DNA of 51,160 nt from NCBI GenBank assembly GCA_003567685.1, contig PWYW01000100.1, positions 1 to 51,160 on the forward strand, in the 5' to 3' direction. Positions 24,229-35,543 of this stretch are shown one piece after another. A program made the position numbers and the translations under genes. The notes beneath the pieces were generated by a model that worked only from the letters and a program-made list of their open reading frames with translations, was not told where the DNA came from and made no database searches. Every line of letters starts with the position of its first letter. The stretch's first letter is position 1. Source of the stretch: Gammaproteobacteria bacterium. GTDB lineage: Bacteria > Pseudomonadota > Gammaproteobacteria > Xanthomonadales > Wenzhouxiangellaceae.

Positions 24229-27200
24229 ATGATGATCAAGAATCTGGCCTGGACGTTCTCGTCCATCCTTGTGCTGACGCTGGCACTTCAGCCATCAGCC
24301 ACTGCAAGCGTTTCCGTTCAAAACGCCGATTTTCAGGCCGAAAGCGGTCAGTGGAGCGATGACAATGGCCCCAGTGGCTGGACCCTGAGCCTCGACGATG
24401 ACGATCAAGTCGGCATCGTCGAAGCCGCACCGGGAAACGACCCTGACCGCCTTGCCTTCCGCTTCAATCGAGTTCAGCGCGGATTCGGCGGCAGTCGCCT
24501 TGACCAATGCGTACAAATAGGCCAGACACCGGGGATTCAACTTTCCGCCGATGCCTGGACCGACGAGCCGGATCCTGAGCTCAGCGTTCGCTTGCGCGTC
24601 GATTTCTATGCCGATGACAACTGCGACGAGGACTCGGCCAACGCCGATGCAGAACAAATCCAGACCGATATTGGCCTGAGCAGCGCCCGTATCCCGCAAG
24701 GCCAGTGGACTCGCCTCGAGAGCGAAACCCGCCTGGCCGGCGAACTGGGCAGCGACGTTCGCTCAGCCAGGATCAGCCTGCGACAGCGCGACCGTTCCGA
24801 CAACGGAGACCCACGCGACCCACCCAGACTGGTCTGGTTCGACCAGATCAGCCTTGATACCAATCTGGTACTGATACCCGAAGCACAACGTGATGCGCTG
24901 CGGGCCCTGTACGAAGCGACCGACGGCCCGAACTGGCAACGTCAACTCAACTGGATGGGCGCCGTCGGCACCGAATGCGACTGGGAAGGCGTGTTCTGCA
25001 GCGAAGACCGCAGCACCGTTGAGCGCCTCGCCCTTCCCGCCCGCGGCCTGATCGGTGAGTTGCCAACCGATTTGCTGGCCCTCGAGGACCTGCTGCCGGG
25101 CGAAGGACTGGACCTGTGCTGGAACGAGGTGCTCGAGCCCGCCGAAATCGCGCCGTTCGTGCAGGACAAGCACCTTGGCGGAAGCGTCGCGCTTTGTCAG
25201 GGCATTGATCGACTGCCGGGCGGCCTGGAGCGATCAGGCCAATGGTTCCAGCCGGCCAACCGCAACGGCGAAGGCTTCATGCTGCACATGCTCAGCGCCG
25301 GATCAGCCGTATTCAAGTGGGCCGGCTACCGGGACGATGGTGAACCCATCTGGCTGATCGGCACTGGCCGCATGCAGGATCGTGTACTGCAGATTCCAGA
25401 TCTCTATCACACCCGCCTTGAAAACGACCAGGTGGAACTGGAGCGAGTGGGTCGAGCGGCCCTGGCCTTTAGCGAAGACGATGTGTCTGGCGGTGACTGT
25501 CCTCTGGCCATCCTGCGTTTCCACGTGGAAGGTTCCGGGTTCGGCGCCGGCAGCGGTCGCGAGCTACGTTACCTGGAAGGCTCTCCGGAATGCCTGGGGC
25601 TTCCGCCCCATCCACCCGAGCTAGCGGCCCTGGAAGGCAGCTGGTATGACCCGGCCCAACCGGGGCAAGGCATCAGCCTGGTGCCACACGTTGGCGAGCG
25701 GGTCATCCTCAATTGGTATGGACACAACGACGAGGGCGACCAGATCTGGCAGTTCGGGGTCGGTTTACCCAATGCCGAATTCGACCGTATCGAGTTCAAT
25801 CCGCTGTACAGCACGGTCGGTGGAAACTTCAACGAGCTCATTGACCAGGACGCACTCGAGTTGATTCCGCAGGGCACTGCGACGCTTGAAAAAGAAGGCG
25901 GCGCCTGGCGCTTCGAGGCGCTTCAGGGCAGCCAGCCAGTTTCCCTGCTGATGGAGGTCACACGGGCGGGCCCCGATTTGCTCGCCTCAACTGGCCAGAG
26001 AATTGATCTGACCATGGATCCGGCAGATCTCGCAGAGCTCTACTCACGCCCAATCTTCAGTGATGATCGCCTTCCCGGTGAAGTCACCTTTAACCAGGAC
26101 GGACAGGTTCAGGCGCTAACCGGGCTGCGCTTCCGGGGCAGCTCATCGCGCTTCCTGCCGAAAAAGTCCTTCAACATCCGCTTCGAAGACGCCCAGCCAC
26201 TGCTGTTCGGCAGTGACCGGATGAATCTGAATGGCATGTGGACTGATCCCAGCATGATGCGTGAATCGCTGAGCTTTGAAATGTTCCATGCCCTTGGACA
26301 ACCGGCCCCGCGCACGCGCTACTTCGATCTCTGGATCAACGGCCTGTTCGAAGGAACCTACCTGCACATCCAGCGGGTTGACGAGTTCCTCCTGTCCATG
26401 AACGGCCTGAACCCCGAGGGCACGCTGGTTCGCGATGGCACCCGCGACGATGATGCCGTAAACGGGCGTTCTTTCTTCGCTGCTGATTTGTCCGAGCTGG
26501 ATGCGGACCAACGCCTAGCCCTGGTCGAAGAAACGTTCGACTCGCGAGGCGATCCCGACTGGCAATCCTTGCTCGACCTCGTCGAATGGGTCCAGAACAC
26601 GCCGTCGGGTTCAAGCTTTGCTACCGGATTCGCGGAACGCGTGGACGTCGACAATTTCATCGATTGGCTCGTCCTGCACTGGATGATCGGCGACATCGAT
26701 TCCTTCGGTGACGACTACTGGCTTTACCTGGATCATCACGATGCCAACGCTCGCTGGAAGTTCATTCCCTGGGACAAGGACCTGTCCTTCGGCTCGCACT
26801 TTAGAGACGGGTTCTCCACCCATAACGATTTTTTCAGTTACGAATATCCCTTGCGTGGTGGCTGGGAAAACCGCCTGATCGAGAAGGTTTTGGCAACCAG
26901 CAGCCTGCGCGAGCAGATCGACAACCGACTGCTGGAGCTGATCGACGAGGTATTCACGCCGGCCTGGTTCGACCAGCGTTTTGCCAGCCTGAAGGAAAAA
27001 CTCGAGGACAGCATCAACATCCAGCCCGGCCCCGTTGCCTTCAATGTGCACGAGAGCAACCATTTTTCCGTGCCGGAGCAGTTCAATAACCAGATCGAGT
27101 CGCTCAGCCACTTCGTCCGACTGCGCAAGGCGCTGATTGAACGCCAACTCAGAAATCCCGGCGGTGAAACCGACCAGGCCAGCGCAGTTCTGCCTGCGGG

Positions 27201-27648
27201 CCAGGTTGACCAGGTTTTCCTGACCGATCAGGACGGAGCGGTCCTGGCTTCGGTTCGTCCCCTTGCGGCACCCGGCAACGACATCACACTCGCCGTTTCC
27301 CTGGAAACGGCCAGCCCATCGGCTGCCATCGATCGAGCCTGGCGCTGGGTCATCGAAGCCGATGAGGCCGTGCCGGTCGAAGTGACCTTGCACTACAGCA
27401 ACGAAATCTCCTCGTCTTTCGGGCGCGGGAACTGGTGGGTGCCCGGGCCGGAACCGATCGGTCGCCAGGCCGACCTGGAAATACTGGTCAGCAACGAGGA
27501 GGCGGGCTTCGACGTGCTGGGGACTACCGTCAACCCCATCTCGAATTGGGTCCAGGCCGAATGGCTGCTGGAGAGCGGCAATACCAGCATCGAACTTCGC
27601 CTGCCGGAAACCATTCCACCCACCATGCCGGAAATCCCCAACCCCTGA
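24229..27648 (+). CDS. Large secreted CotH-kinase family protein with leucine-rich-repeat-like segment
   Basis: About 1139 aa from ATG 24229 (ATG 24232 is equally possible); the signal peptide ends LQPSATAS. In order: a beta-sandwich, carbohydrate-binding-like region (residues about 25-210); an LRR N-cap-like segment (ALYEATDGPNWQ, CDWEGVFC, about 215-310); two related tandem modules with W-(F/Y)-x-P-x(4)-G-(E/Q)-G openings (SGQWFQPANRNGEGF and EGSWYDPAQPGQGI, about 330-590); and a CotH domain (about 597-975) with LRFRGSSSRFLPKKSFNIRF, LHIQRVDEFLL and the metal-binding IPWDKD. CotH proteins are protein kinase-like enzymes that can phosphorylate partner proteins. Here the protein is exported; its target is unknown, and no CotB-like substrate is seen nearby. 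Confidence 0.82.
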   Translation: MMIKNLAWTFSSILVLTLALQPSATASVSVQNADFQAESGQWSDDNGPSGWTLSLDDDDQVGIVEAAPGNDPDRLAFRFNRVQRGFGGSRLDQCVQIGQTPGIQLSADAWTDEPDPELSVRLRVDFYADDNCDEDSANADAEQIQTDIGLSSARIPQGQWTRLESETRLAGELGSDVRSARISLRQRDRSDNGDPRDPPRLVWFDQISLDTNLVLIPEAQRDALRALYEATDGPNWQRQLNWMGAVGTECDWEGVFCSEDRSTVERLALPARGLIGELPTDLLALEDLLPGEGLDLCWNEVLEPAEIAPFVQDKHLGGSVALCQGIDRLPGGLERSGQWFQPANRNGEGFMLHMLSAGSAVFKWAGYRDDGEPIWLIGTGRMQDRVLQIPDLYHTRLENDQVELERVGRAALAFSEDDVSGGDCPLAILRFHVEGSGFGAGSGRELRYLEGSPECLGLPPHPPELAALEGSWYDPAQPGQGISLVPHVGERVILNWYGHNDEGDQIWQFGVGLPNAEFDRIEFNPLYSTVGGNFNELIDQDALELIPQGTATLEKEGGAWRFEALQGSQPVSLLMEVTRAGPDLLASTGQRIDLTMDPADLAELYSRPIFSDDRLPGEVTFNQDGQVQALTGLRFRGSSSRFLPKKSFNIRFEDAQPLLFGSDRMNLNGMWTDPSMMRESLSFEMFHALGQPAPRTRYFDLWINGLFEGTYLHIQRVDEFLLSMNGLNPEGTLVRDGTRDDDAVNGRSFFAADLSELDADQRLALVEETFDSRGDPDWQSLLDLVEWVQNTPSGSSFATGFAERVDVDNFIDWLVLHWMIGDIDSFGDDYWLYLDHHDANARWKFIPWDKDLSFGSHFRDGFSTHNDFFSYEYPLRGGWENRLIEKVLATSSLREQIDNRLLELIDEVFTPAWFDQRFASLKEKLEDSINIQPGPVAFNVHESNHFSVPEQFNNQIESLSHFVRLRKALIERQLRNPGGETDQASAVLPAGQVDQVFLTDQDGAVLASVRPLAAPGNDITLAVSLETASPSAAIDRAWRWVIEADEAVPVEVTLHYSNEISSSFGRGNWWVPGPEPIGRQADLEILVSNEEAGFDVLGTTVNPISNWVQAEWLLESGNTSIELRLPETIPPTMPEIPNP

Positions 27649-27672
27649 CGCGACAACCATGAAGACGACAAT

Positions 27673-27703
27673 CGGCCTGGCAATCCCGACGATTGCCAGG
27701 CCG
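27673..27703. terminator. Perfect hairpin between convergent genes
   Basis: A 13-bp perfect stem (27673-27685 with 27691-27703, 5-nt loop) 25 bp after the CotH stop. No T-run follows on either strand, so it is either a weak terminator or an RNA 3'-end protector for the convergent CotH and glycosidase-like genes. Confidence 0.45.
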
Positions 27704-27746
27704 CCTGTCGGGTCCGGTCAAACGTCGACCTCTGCCGGGCTCCGGA

Positions 27747-29840
27747 TTACTGCCTGGCCGATTCCGCACCCTCCCCTGTGTGCATATCCCTGATGGACCA
27801 GTCGATTCGGCACCCAAGGTCACGTTGGTCAGGCAACGGCCTATGGGTCTGCGAGGACTCAAGCAGAATGGCGATGGCCTCTCGACCCTGTCCATTGATG
27901 GCAAATTCATGATGTCCATCGGGCAAGCAGGCAATCGAACCCAAGGATTGGCCATCAACGGCCACCGCAAGCTCAACCTCAACGGGCCAATCGGACGGCT
28001 GTGCCGTCTTCAATTCCAGGACCGGTCGCTCAAGCCCTTCAATGGATACCTGCTGCAACCAGAAACGACCCATCCAGCCGTCCTCGAACAAGGGCCGGCC
28101 AAGATCAGGCTGGAACTTGAGTCCGGCGTTCAGGGATCGGTAGTCCTGCGCGACGGCTTTCAACGAAAAGTCGGTCTCACGCATACCACTTTTCTGAACA
28201 AACCCGATGCTGTTCACGCGCTCCACCCTGATTGCTGATTCCGCCACCAGCCAGAACGTCAGCGCCTCGGCATCATGCTCAATGCATTGCTCACCGTCTC
28301 CATCAGCAGAAAATACCAACTGCTCCAGGAGGTGACGTTGTGAGTCCGGTGAAACGCCCTGGTAGATGCGCAAAACGGCCTCATCGGCGTTATCGATCGG
28401 GCGACCACGGACGCACAGCCTGGCCGACTCAGGCCCGCCCGGCGCGTGATACATCCAGCGGTGGCCACTGAAAGACAGCCAGCCATCGGGGCTCAAAAGC
28501 ACCTCGGCACCGTCCAGCTGCACGCCGGATTGACTTCGTTCCCATCCGTCCAGGCCAACGAAAAACTCGGGATTGCCGATCAGGTCATGACCGTAGTCGG
28601 TCCAGGTCCAAAGTCCGTAGCCGCCAGTGCCCGCCGCCAATATTGGCTGGGCCAACTCGAGAAACTCGCCGACGCGCTCGCGCGCCAGGCGCCCGTTCAG
28701 TTCGTACCCCGGTGTGAAATCTTCCGCGAGGAACTGGCCAATGAAGATTTGACGCGGACCGGCATGACGGGCGACCTGTTCCAACCAACCCTCCAGCCGA
28801 CGAGCTGCCTCCTCTGCCTCCAGGGTTTCACCCTGGTTGACTCCGCCCATCGCCGGTGACCAGTAAAGCGTGACCCACTCGCCCCCTGGCAGATTCCAGG
28901 CGTCGTAATGGTGAAACCAGCCAATCAACTCATCACCGTCGAAAATCGGGTCGGAATCAATACGGATTTCCATGGACAGCTGCGGAAACCGCTCCTGCGC
29001 GGGCAAGAAGAAACGGTTGACCCACGCCTGGCTGATGAACTGCATGTACAGCTCAAAAGCAGGCTCTCGACGTTGCGGCAGGACAACGTCACCAGCGTTG
29101 TCGAAGGAGCGCCCGAACAGGGCCTCCCGGCGAGCCGGATCGATATCGGCCAATAACCAGTCGGCGAAGCCGGTGGTTTGAGCAGCACTTGCGCGTGTCG
29201 CTTCATCCGCTTCGACCAGGCTGGTCGCTGCCCAAAGATCTTCCCACGAGAAGAACCCGAACTGGAAACCGGGCAACTCGTGCACGGCAACCCACAGCGC
29301 CTCCAAGTGGTCCAACCAGCCCCGGTAGAAAGACTCGTCCTGCCAGAGTGACAAAAGGCGCTGGCCCGAGACATCGTCCATGCCGTCCCAGGCGTACGAC
29401 ACCCGCAGTATCGTTTTCAATCCCAGGTCATCGGCCAGGGTCATCAGGCCAACGAGCCGCTCAACCCGGTCGTTGTCCAGGGTGCCCGCGTGCGGGTCCG
29501 GCGCAAAACCCGGCCATGGCACCAGAAAAACAACGGTATTGAAGCCATCATCAATGATCTTCTGGAAGTCTTGCCGAGCACGAGACTCGATATCGGTGTT
29601 CCAGAAGTTGACCGGCCAGGCATCCCCGAACCAATGCACCGCGCGCAAGTACGGCGCATTGCTTTCAATGAGTTCGGCAGGTTCCGCATAGCCCGCTTCA
29701 ACGGGCGTTGAACCCGGCGGGGGATTAGATAAGGGGGCCGGCGCCGAACCCATCCTGACCAGCAGCAGGCCAACCAGCGTGACCAGGGCCAACAGCGCAA
29801 TGAGCGCGGCCGACAGGCGGCCGATGGATGGCCGCGACAC
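27747..29840 (-). CDS. Membrane-anchored TIM-barrel glycoside-hydrolase-like protein
   Basis: 697 aa from GTG 29840, chosen because GGGAG lies 6 nt upstream; a GTG at 29852 would overlap guaA. One N-terminal membrane segment (residues about 9-26, LIALLALVTLVGLLLV) anchors it with the bulk outside. Residues about 60-430 read as a barrel of the cellulase/GH5-like superfamily: DDGFNTVVFLVPW, LADDLGLKTILRVSYAWD, FGFFSWEDLW (candidate acid Glu), MEIRIDSDPIF and GYGLWTWTDYG. The C-terminal third looks like beta-sandwich accessory domains. Catalytic residues are not certain and no family could be fixed. Its ribosome site lies within the last codons of guaA, so it may be translated from the guaBA message. 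Confidence 0.7.
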   Translation of the reverse strand: MSRPSIGRLSAALIALLALVTLVGLLLVRMGSAPAPLSNPPPGSTPVEAGYAEPAELIESNAPYLRAVHWFGDAWPVNFWNTDIESRARQDFQKIIDDGFNTVVFLVPWPGFAPDPHAGTLDNDRVERLVGLMTLADDLGLKTILRVSYAWDGMDDVSGQRLLSLWQDESFYRGWLDHLEALWVAVHELPGFQFGFFSWEDLWAATSLVEADEATRASAAQTTGFADWLLADIDPARREALFGRSFDNAGDVVLPQRREPAFELYMQFISQAWVNRFFLPAQERFPQLSMEIRIDSDPIFDGDELIGWFHHYDAWNLPGGEWVTLYWSPAMGGVNQGETLEAEEAARRLEGWLEQVARHAGPRQIFIGQFLAEDFTPGYELNGRLARERVGEFLELAQPILAAGTGGYGLWTWTDYGHDLIGNPEFFVGLDGWERSQSGVQLDGAEVLLSPDGWLSFSGHRWMYHAPGGPESARLCVRGRPIDNADEAVLRIYQGVSPDSQRHLLEQLVFSADGDGEQCIEHDAEALTFWLVAESAIRVERVNSIGFVQKSGMRETDFSLKAVAQDYRSLNAGLKFQPDLGRPLFEDGWMGRFWLQQVSIEGLERPVLELKTAQPSDWPVEVELAVAVDGQSLGSIACLPDGHHEFAINGQGREAIAILLESSQTHRPLPDQRDLGCRIDWSIRDMHTGEGAESARQ

Positions 29841-29842
29841 GG

Positions 29843-31417
29843 TTACTCCCACTCAATCGTGGCTGGCGGCTTGCCCGAGATGTCGTAGACCACCCTTGAG
29901 ACGCCATCGCATTCGTTGATGATGCGGCGCGAGACATGGTCAAGGAACTCATGATCGAGATAGGCCCAGCGAGCGGTCATGAAATCGATGGTTTCGACGG
30001 CACGCAGGGCAATCACGTACTCATAGCGCCGCGCATCGCCGACCACGCCGACGGATTTCACCGGCAAGAAAACGGCGAAGGCCTGGCTGACCTGGTCGTA
30101 AAGATCCGCCTTGCGCAATTCGCTGATGAAAATGTGGTCGGCTTTCTGCAGCGGCCCGACAAATTCCGGCTTGACCTCGCCAAGAATCCGAACCCCCAGT
30201 CCCGGACCAGGAAACGGGTGGCGCATGACCAGTTCGGCCGGCAAACCCAGCTCGATACCAATCTTGCGCACTTCGTCCTTGAACAACTCTCTGAGCGGCT
30301 CGACCAGCTTCAGATTCATGTCGGCCGGCAGACCGCCCACGTTGTGGTGCGACTTGATCACCTTCGCCTTGCCGGTCGAGGCGCCCGCCGATTCAATCAC
30401 GTCCGGGTAAATCGTGCCCTGGGCCAGCCAGGAAGCCTCCTGATGACTCTTGGCGGCCTGCTCGAACACCCGGATGAACTCTCGTCCGATGATCTTGCGC
30501 TTTTCTTCCGGGTCGGACACGCCGGCCAGCGCGTTCATAAACTGGTCGCGCGCGTTGATGCGCTCTACCCTTACGCCCAGGTGCTCGGCAAAGGTCGCCA
30601 TCACCTGGTCGCCTTCCTGGTAGCGCAGCAGGCCGGTGTCGACAAAAATGCACAGCAATTGGTCGCCAATGGCCTCATGCAAAAGCGCCGCGACCACGGA
30701 AGAATCCACGCCACCAGACAGGCCCAGCAACACCGTATCGCTGCCGACTTGCTCGCGCACCCGGGCAATCTGGTCATCGATGATGGCACCCGTAGTCCAG
30801 CTCGCCGAGCAGCCACAAATCTCGAGCACGAAACGCTCCAGAATGCGCCGGCCCTGACGGGTATGGGTGACTTCCGGGTGGAACTGGAGACCGTAAAAAC
30901 GGCGCTGATCGTCGCCCATGCCAGCAATCGGTGCTGACGGCGTCGTGCAGATCGTGCTGAAGCCTTCGGGTAGCGTCGTGACCTTGTCGCCGTGGCTCAT
31001 CCACACTTCGAGCTGGCCCTTGCCGTCAGCGTTGACCCGGTCTTCGATACCGTGCAAAAGATCGGAACCGGAATCGATACTGACCTCCGCATAGCCGAAT
31101 TCCTTCTCGTCGGAAGGACTGACCTGGCCGCCAAAATGCGTAGCCATGGCCTGCATGCCATAGCAGATGCCCAACAGGGGCAAACCCAACTCGAACACCA
31201 TTGCGGGAATACGCGGGCTGTCATGAACAGCCACCGATTCAGGCCCGCCAGAGAGAATGATACCGGTCGGGTTGAATGCGCGGATGGCCTCGTCACCGAC
31301 GTCATACGGCAGGATTTCGGAGTAAACCCCGATTTCGCGCACGCGGCGGGCAATCAGCTGGGTGTACTGCGAGCCGAAGTCGAGAATCAGGATTCGGTGG
31401 GCATGAATGTCGGTCAT
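29843..31417 (-). CDS. guaA: GMP synthase (glutamine-hydrolysing)
   Basis: 524 aa, standard length. It converts XMP to GMP with ATP and glutamine. N-terminal class I amidotransferase domain with nucleophile Cys85 (GICYGMQA) and the His/Glu pair in QFHPEVTHT; the ATP pyrophosphatase domain follows with the P-loop LSGGVDSSV. The C-terminal dimer domain has [15 protein letters not shown] and ends PPATIEWE. It follows guaB by 6 bp on the same strand, the classical guaBA arrangement. Confidence 0.98.
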   Translation of the reverse strand: MTDIHAHRILILDFGSQYTQLIARRVREIGVYSEILPYDVGDEAIRAFNPTGIILSGGPESVAVHDSPRIPAMVFELGLPLLGICYGMQAMATHFGGQVSPSDEKEFGYAEVSIDSGSDLLHGIEDRVNADGKGQLEVWMSHGDKVTTLPEGFSTICTTPSAPIAGMGDDQRRFYGLQFHPEVTHTRQGRRILERFVLEICGCSASWTTGAIIDDQIARVREQVGSDTVLLGLSGGVDSSVVAALLHEAIGDQLLCIFVDTGLLRYQEGDQVMATFAEHLGVRVERINARDQFMNALAGVSDPEEKRKIIGREFIRVFEQAAKSHQEASWLAQGTIYPDVIESAGASTGKAKVIKSHHNVGGLPADMNLKLVEPLRELFKDEVRKIGIELGLPAELVMRHPFPGPGLGVRILGEVKPEFVGPLQKADHIFISELRKADLYDQVSQAFAVFLPVKSVGVVGDARRYEYVIALRAVETIDFMTARWAYLDHEFLDHVSRRIINECDGVSRVVYDISGKPPATIEWE

Positions 31418-31423
31418 GGTCTG

Positions 31424-33386
<1,963 letters not shown>

Positions 33387-34073
33387 ATGAACAAGCTTGT
33401 TGTTTCCAGCCTGGCGCTGGCCCTTGCCATGCCCGTTACAGCGTTTGCCGCGGGCGGTCACTACCCTGTCGACGATGTCGATGTGGGCGAGCCGGGTGAT
33501 TTCATCATCGAGTCGTTCTTCACCCGTTTCGACGGCGACAACAGCGAACTCGGCTTCCAGCCCACCTGGCGTCCCGGCCAGGCCCCGCTGGAGTTGGTCG
33601 CTGGTCTGATTCGCGTCGAGGAAGACGGCGAATCCATCAACCGTTTCGAGCCGCAGCTCAAGTACCAGCTGGCCCCCATGGAAGCCGGTCGCTGGGGCTC
33701 GGCGGTGTACCTGCACGCCGGCATTGAAGATTCCGACTTCAACGACCTGCTGCTGAACTTCCCCTTCAGCTACGAGTTTCGCGATGCACCGGTGGCCATC
33801 CACGCCAATATCGGCCGGATCCACGGTCGCGGTGGCGACGAGGAGGTCGATCGGGTTTTCCTCGGCGGAGCGTTCGAGTGGGGCTTTGCCGACTCTGTCG
33901 ACCTGATCGGTCAGGTCTACCGCGAAGGTGCCGATGAAGCAGTCGAATCCCAGCTCGGTCTGCGCTTCCACTTCGATTCACCGGTGGAGTACATCGACCT
34001 GGCCGTTAGCCGCGTGCTCAGCGGTGACGACAAGGACTGGTTCGCCACCGTCGGCTTAGGCCTGGCGTTCTGA
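33387..34073 (+). CDS. Small outer-membrane beta-barrel-like protein
   Basis: 228 aa with a clear signal peptide (MNKLVVSSLALALAMPVTAFA). The mature part alternates polar and hydrophobic residues in strand-like runs (SAVYLHAGIED, LIGQVYREG, SQLGLRFHFDS, WFATVGLGLAF) and ends in Phe, the usual C-terminal signal for barrel assembly. The ribosome site GAGG is 6 nt from the ATG. It is strongly acidic (many Asp/Glu), which may suit cation passage. No named family was recognised with confidence; YfaZ-like or general porin-like are possibilities. As first gene of the cation locus it may be the outer-membrane port for the same ions, by inference from position. Confidence 0.65.
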   Translation: MNKLVVSSLALALAMPVTAFAAGGHYPVDDVDVGEPGDFIIESFFTRFDGDNSELGFQPTWRPGQAPLELVAGLIRVEEDGESINRFEPQLKYQLAPMEAGRWGSAVYLHAGIEDSDFNDLLLNFPFSYEFRDAPVAIHANIGRIHGRGGDEEVDRVFLGGAFEWGFADSVDLIGQVYREGADEAVESQLGLRFHFDSPVEYIDLAVSRVLSGDDKDWFATVGLGLAF

Positions 34074-34087
34074 TCAGGAGCAATCCC

Positions 34088-34372
34088 ATGAACCGCAATG
34101 ACGTAATTCAAATCCTCGCCCTGGTTCGCCTGGGTCGCTTCGAGCGCCTTGACGCCGTGCTGGCCGACTGCAGCCAGCACGACCTTACCGAGGCACTCGC
34201 CCGACTCGACGGCAATGACCAGATTGCGTTGCTCGACCGACTGGAAGAGCCGGCCCGCTCCGCCGCCCTGATGGCGCTGGACTACGCCGATTGGCTTCGC
34301 CTGGTCGACAACGCCGGCCCCGTGCGGGCCCAGAGCCTGATTGCGCCGGCCGTTGCCGCGCCGTCTGCCTGA
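34088..34372 (+). CDS. Free-standing MgtE N-domain-like mini-protein 1
   Basis: 94 aa, entirely helical in appearance, no signal peptide. It aligns by eye, without gaps, with the first 75 residues of the full-length MgtE encoded at 38733: shared pattern I-x-(L/I)-LAL-x-(L/R)-LGR near residue 8, then an acidic helix, (D/H)-(I/L)-x-EA-(I/L)-x-x-LD, and a Leu-rich third helix. That region of MgtE is the cytoplasmic superhelical N-domain that senses Mg2+ and gates the channel. The gene ends 25 bp before an MgtE that lacks this domain, so the mini-protein may supply it in trans. The tail AAPSA is short and disordered. Confidence 0.75.
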   Translation: MNRNDVIQILALVRLGRFERLDAVLADCSQHDLTEALARLDGNDQIALLDRLEEPARSAALMALDYADWLRLVDNAGPVRAQSLIAPAVAAPSA

Positions 34373-34397
34373 ATCAACGAATAAAAGGACTTATCCA

Positions 34398-35468
34398 ATG
34401 ACTAACCAATTCTCAATCAACATGATCAACAGCGCTGCCGGCATGGTGGTCTCCGGGGACTTAAGCGACTCCATTGGCGGCCTGCGCCGCACTGACTTCG
34501 CCTTCGTCACTGTCGACGCCAAGGTCTCCGATGCCCTGAACAAGATTCGCGATTCGCAGGCGCCGGATGAGGTCAGCAACAAGGTGTTCGTCGTCGATGC
34601 CGCGGGCAAGTACCAGGGTTTTGTTCGCCTGGCGCGTTTGCTGCGCAGCCCAGCCGAGCAGTCGATTTCCGAGCTGGTGGAAGGCAAGGATATCGCCATG
34701 CCCGAATCCACCCATCGCGAAACGGCGGCCCGCCAGCTTCAGCGTCTGGACATCTCTTCGCTGCCCATCACCGACGCCAACGGTCGCCTGACCGGCATCC
34801 TGCGTTTTGATGACGCCATGGACGTGCTTGAAGAAGAAGCCTCGGAAGACATGTACAAGAAGGCTGGCCTGAGCGGCATTCACGCGAAAGATTCGATTCG
34901 CTCTGAACTGCTGACCAGCGGCCCGCTGCACTACCCGATTGGCGTACGCCTGATGTTCCTGATGGTGACCCTTGCCGGTGGCCTGATGGTCGGTGGCCTG
35001 GTGGATTTCTTCGAAGACACCCTGGCCGCTGTTATCGCGCTGGCCGTCTTCGTACCGCTGGTCATGGATATGGGCGGCAACGTCGGCACCCAGTCGACCA
35101 CCATCTTCGCCCGCGGCCTGGCCCTGGGCCATATCAACCTCGACCGCTTCTGGCGCAAGCACATGCTTCGCGAAACCGTCGTCGGGGTCGCCATGGCCGC
35201 GATCATTGCCGTGGTTGCCGGCACCATCGCCTACTTCTGGCAGGGTGCACCGAACGATCTGCCGCTGCTGGGCGTTGTGGTTGGCGGCGCCTTGTTCTTT
35301 TCGGTCCTGACCGCAGCACTGCTGGGCTTCCTGCTGCCCTTCATCATGCTGAAGATTGGCGTTGACCACGCGCCGGGGGCCGACCCCTTCATCACCACCA
35401 TCAAGGATTTCACCGGCCTGGCCGTGTACTTCCTGCTGGCTGGCGCCCTGCTGGGTATCTCGACCTGA
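34398..35468 (+). CDS. MgtE-type Mg2+ channel lacking the N-domain (CBS and membrane domains only)
   Basis: 356 aa from ATG 34398 (AAGGA 8 nt upstream); family members are usually about 450 aa. The first 30 residues are a short linker; two CBS domains follow (about 32-98 and 98-155, VFVVDAAGKYQGFVRL and LPITDANGRLTGILRFDDAMD), then the plug-helix region and five membrane segments (about 195-356). The pore motif near the end, ITTIKDFTGLAVYF, keeps the Asp (337) corresponding to the selectivity-site Asp of Thermus MgtE, and PLVMDMGGNVGTQ is the conserved TM2-3 loop. The N-domain is absent from this polypeptide, and the similar mini-proteins encoded just before and just after may replace it. Confidence 0.88.
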   Translation: MTNQFSINMINSAAGMVVSGDLSDSIGGLRRTDFAFVTVDAKVSDALNKIRDSQAPDEVSNKVFVVDAAGKYQGFVRLARLLRSPAEQSISELVEGKDIAMPESTHRETAARQLQRLDISSLPITDANGRLTGILRFDDAMDVLEEEASEDMYKKAGLSGIHAKDSIRSELLTSGPLHYPIGVRLMFLMVTLAGGLMVGGLVDFFEDTLAAVIALAVFVPLVMDMGGNVGTQSTTIFARGLALGHINLDRFWRKHMLRETVVGVAMAAIIAVVAGTIAYFWQGAPNDLPLLGVVVGGALFFSVLTAALLGFLLPFIMLKIGVDHAPGADPFITTIKDFTGLAVYFLLAGALLGIST

Positions 35469-35485
35469 TCTGATCGGGCAAAACC

Positions 35486-35514
35486 GGGCGCCGGGCAAAG
35501 GCCCGGCGCCCTTT
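35486..35514 (+). terminator. GC-rich hairpin terminator or attenuator after the split MgtE
   Basis: A perfect 11-bp stem (35486-35496 with 35501-35511, loop AAAG) followed by TTTACTT, 17 bp after the MgtE stop. The interrupted T-run suggests partial termination, so genes downstream may be expressed at a lower level or from a further promoter. Confidence 0.6.
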
Positions 35515-35543
35515 ACTTGGCATTAACGATAGCAAGGAGCATC

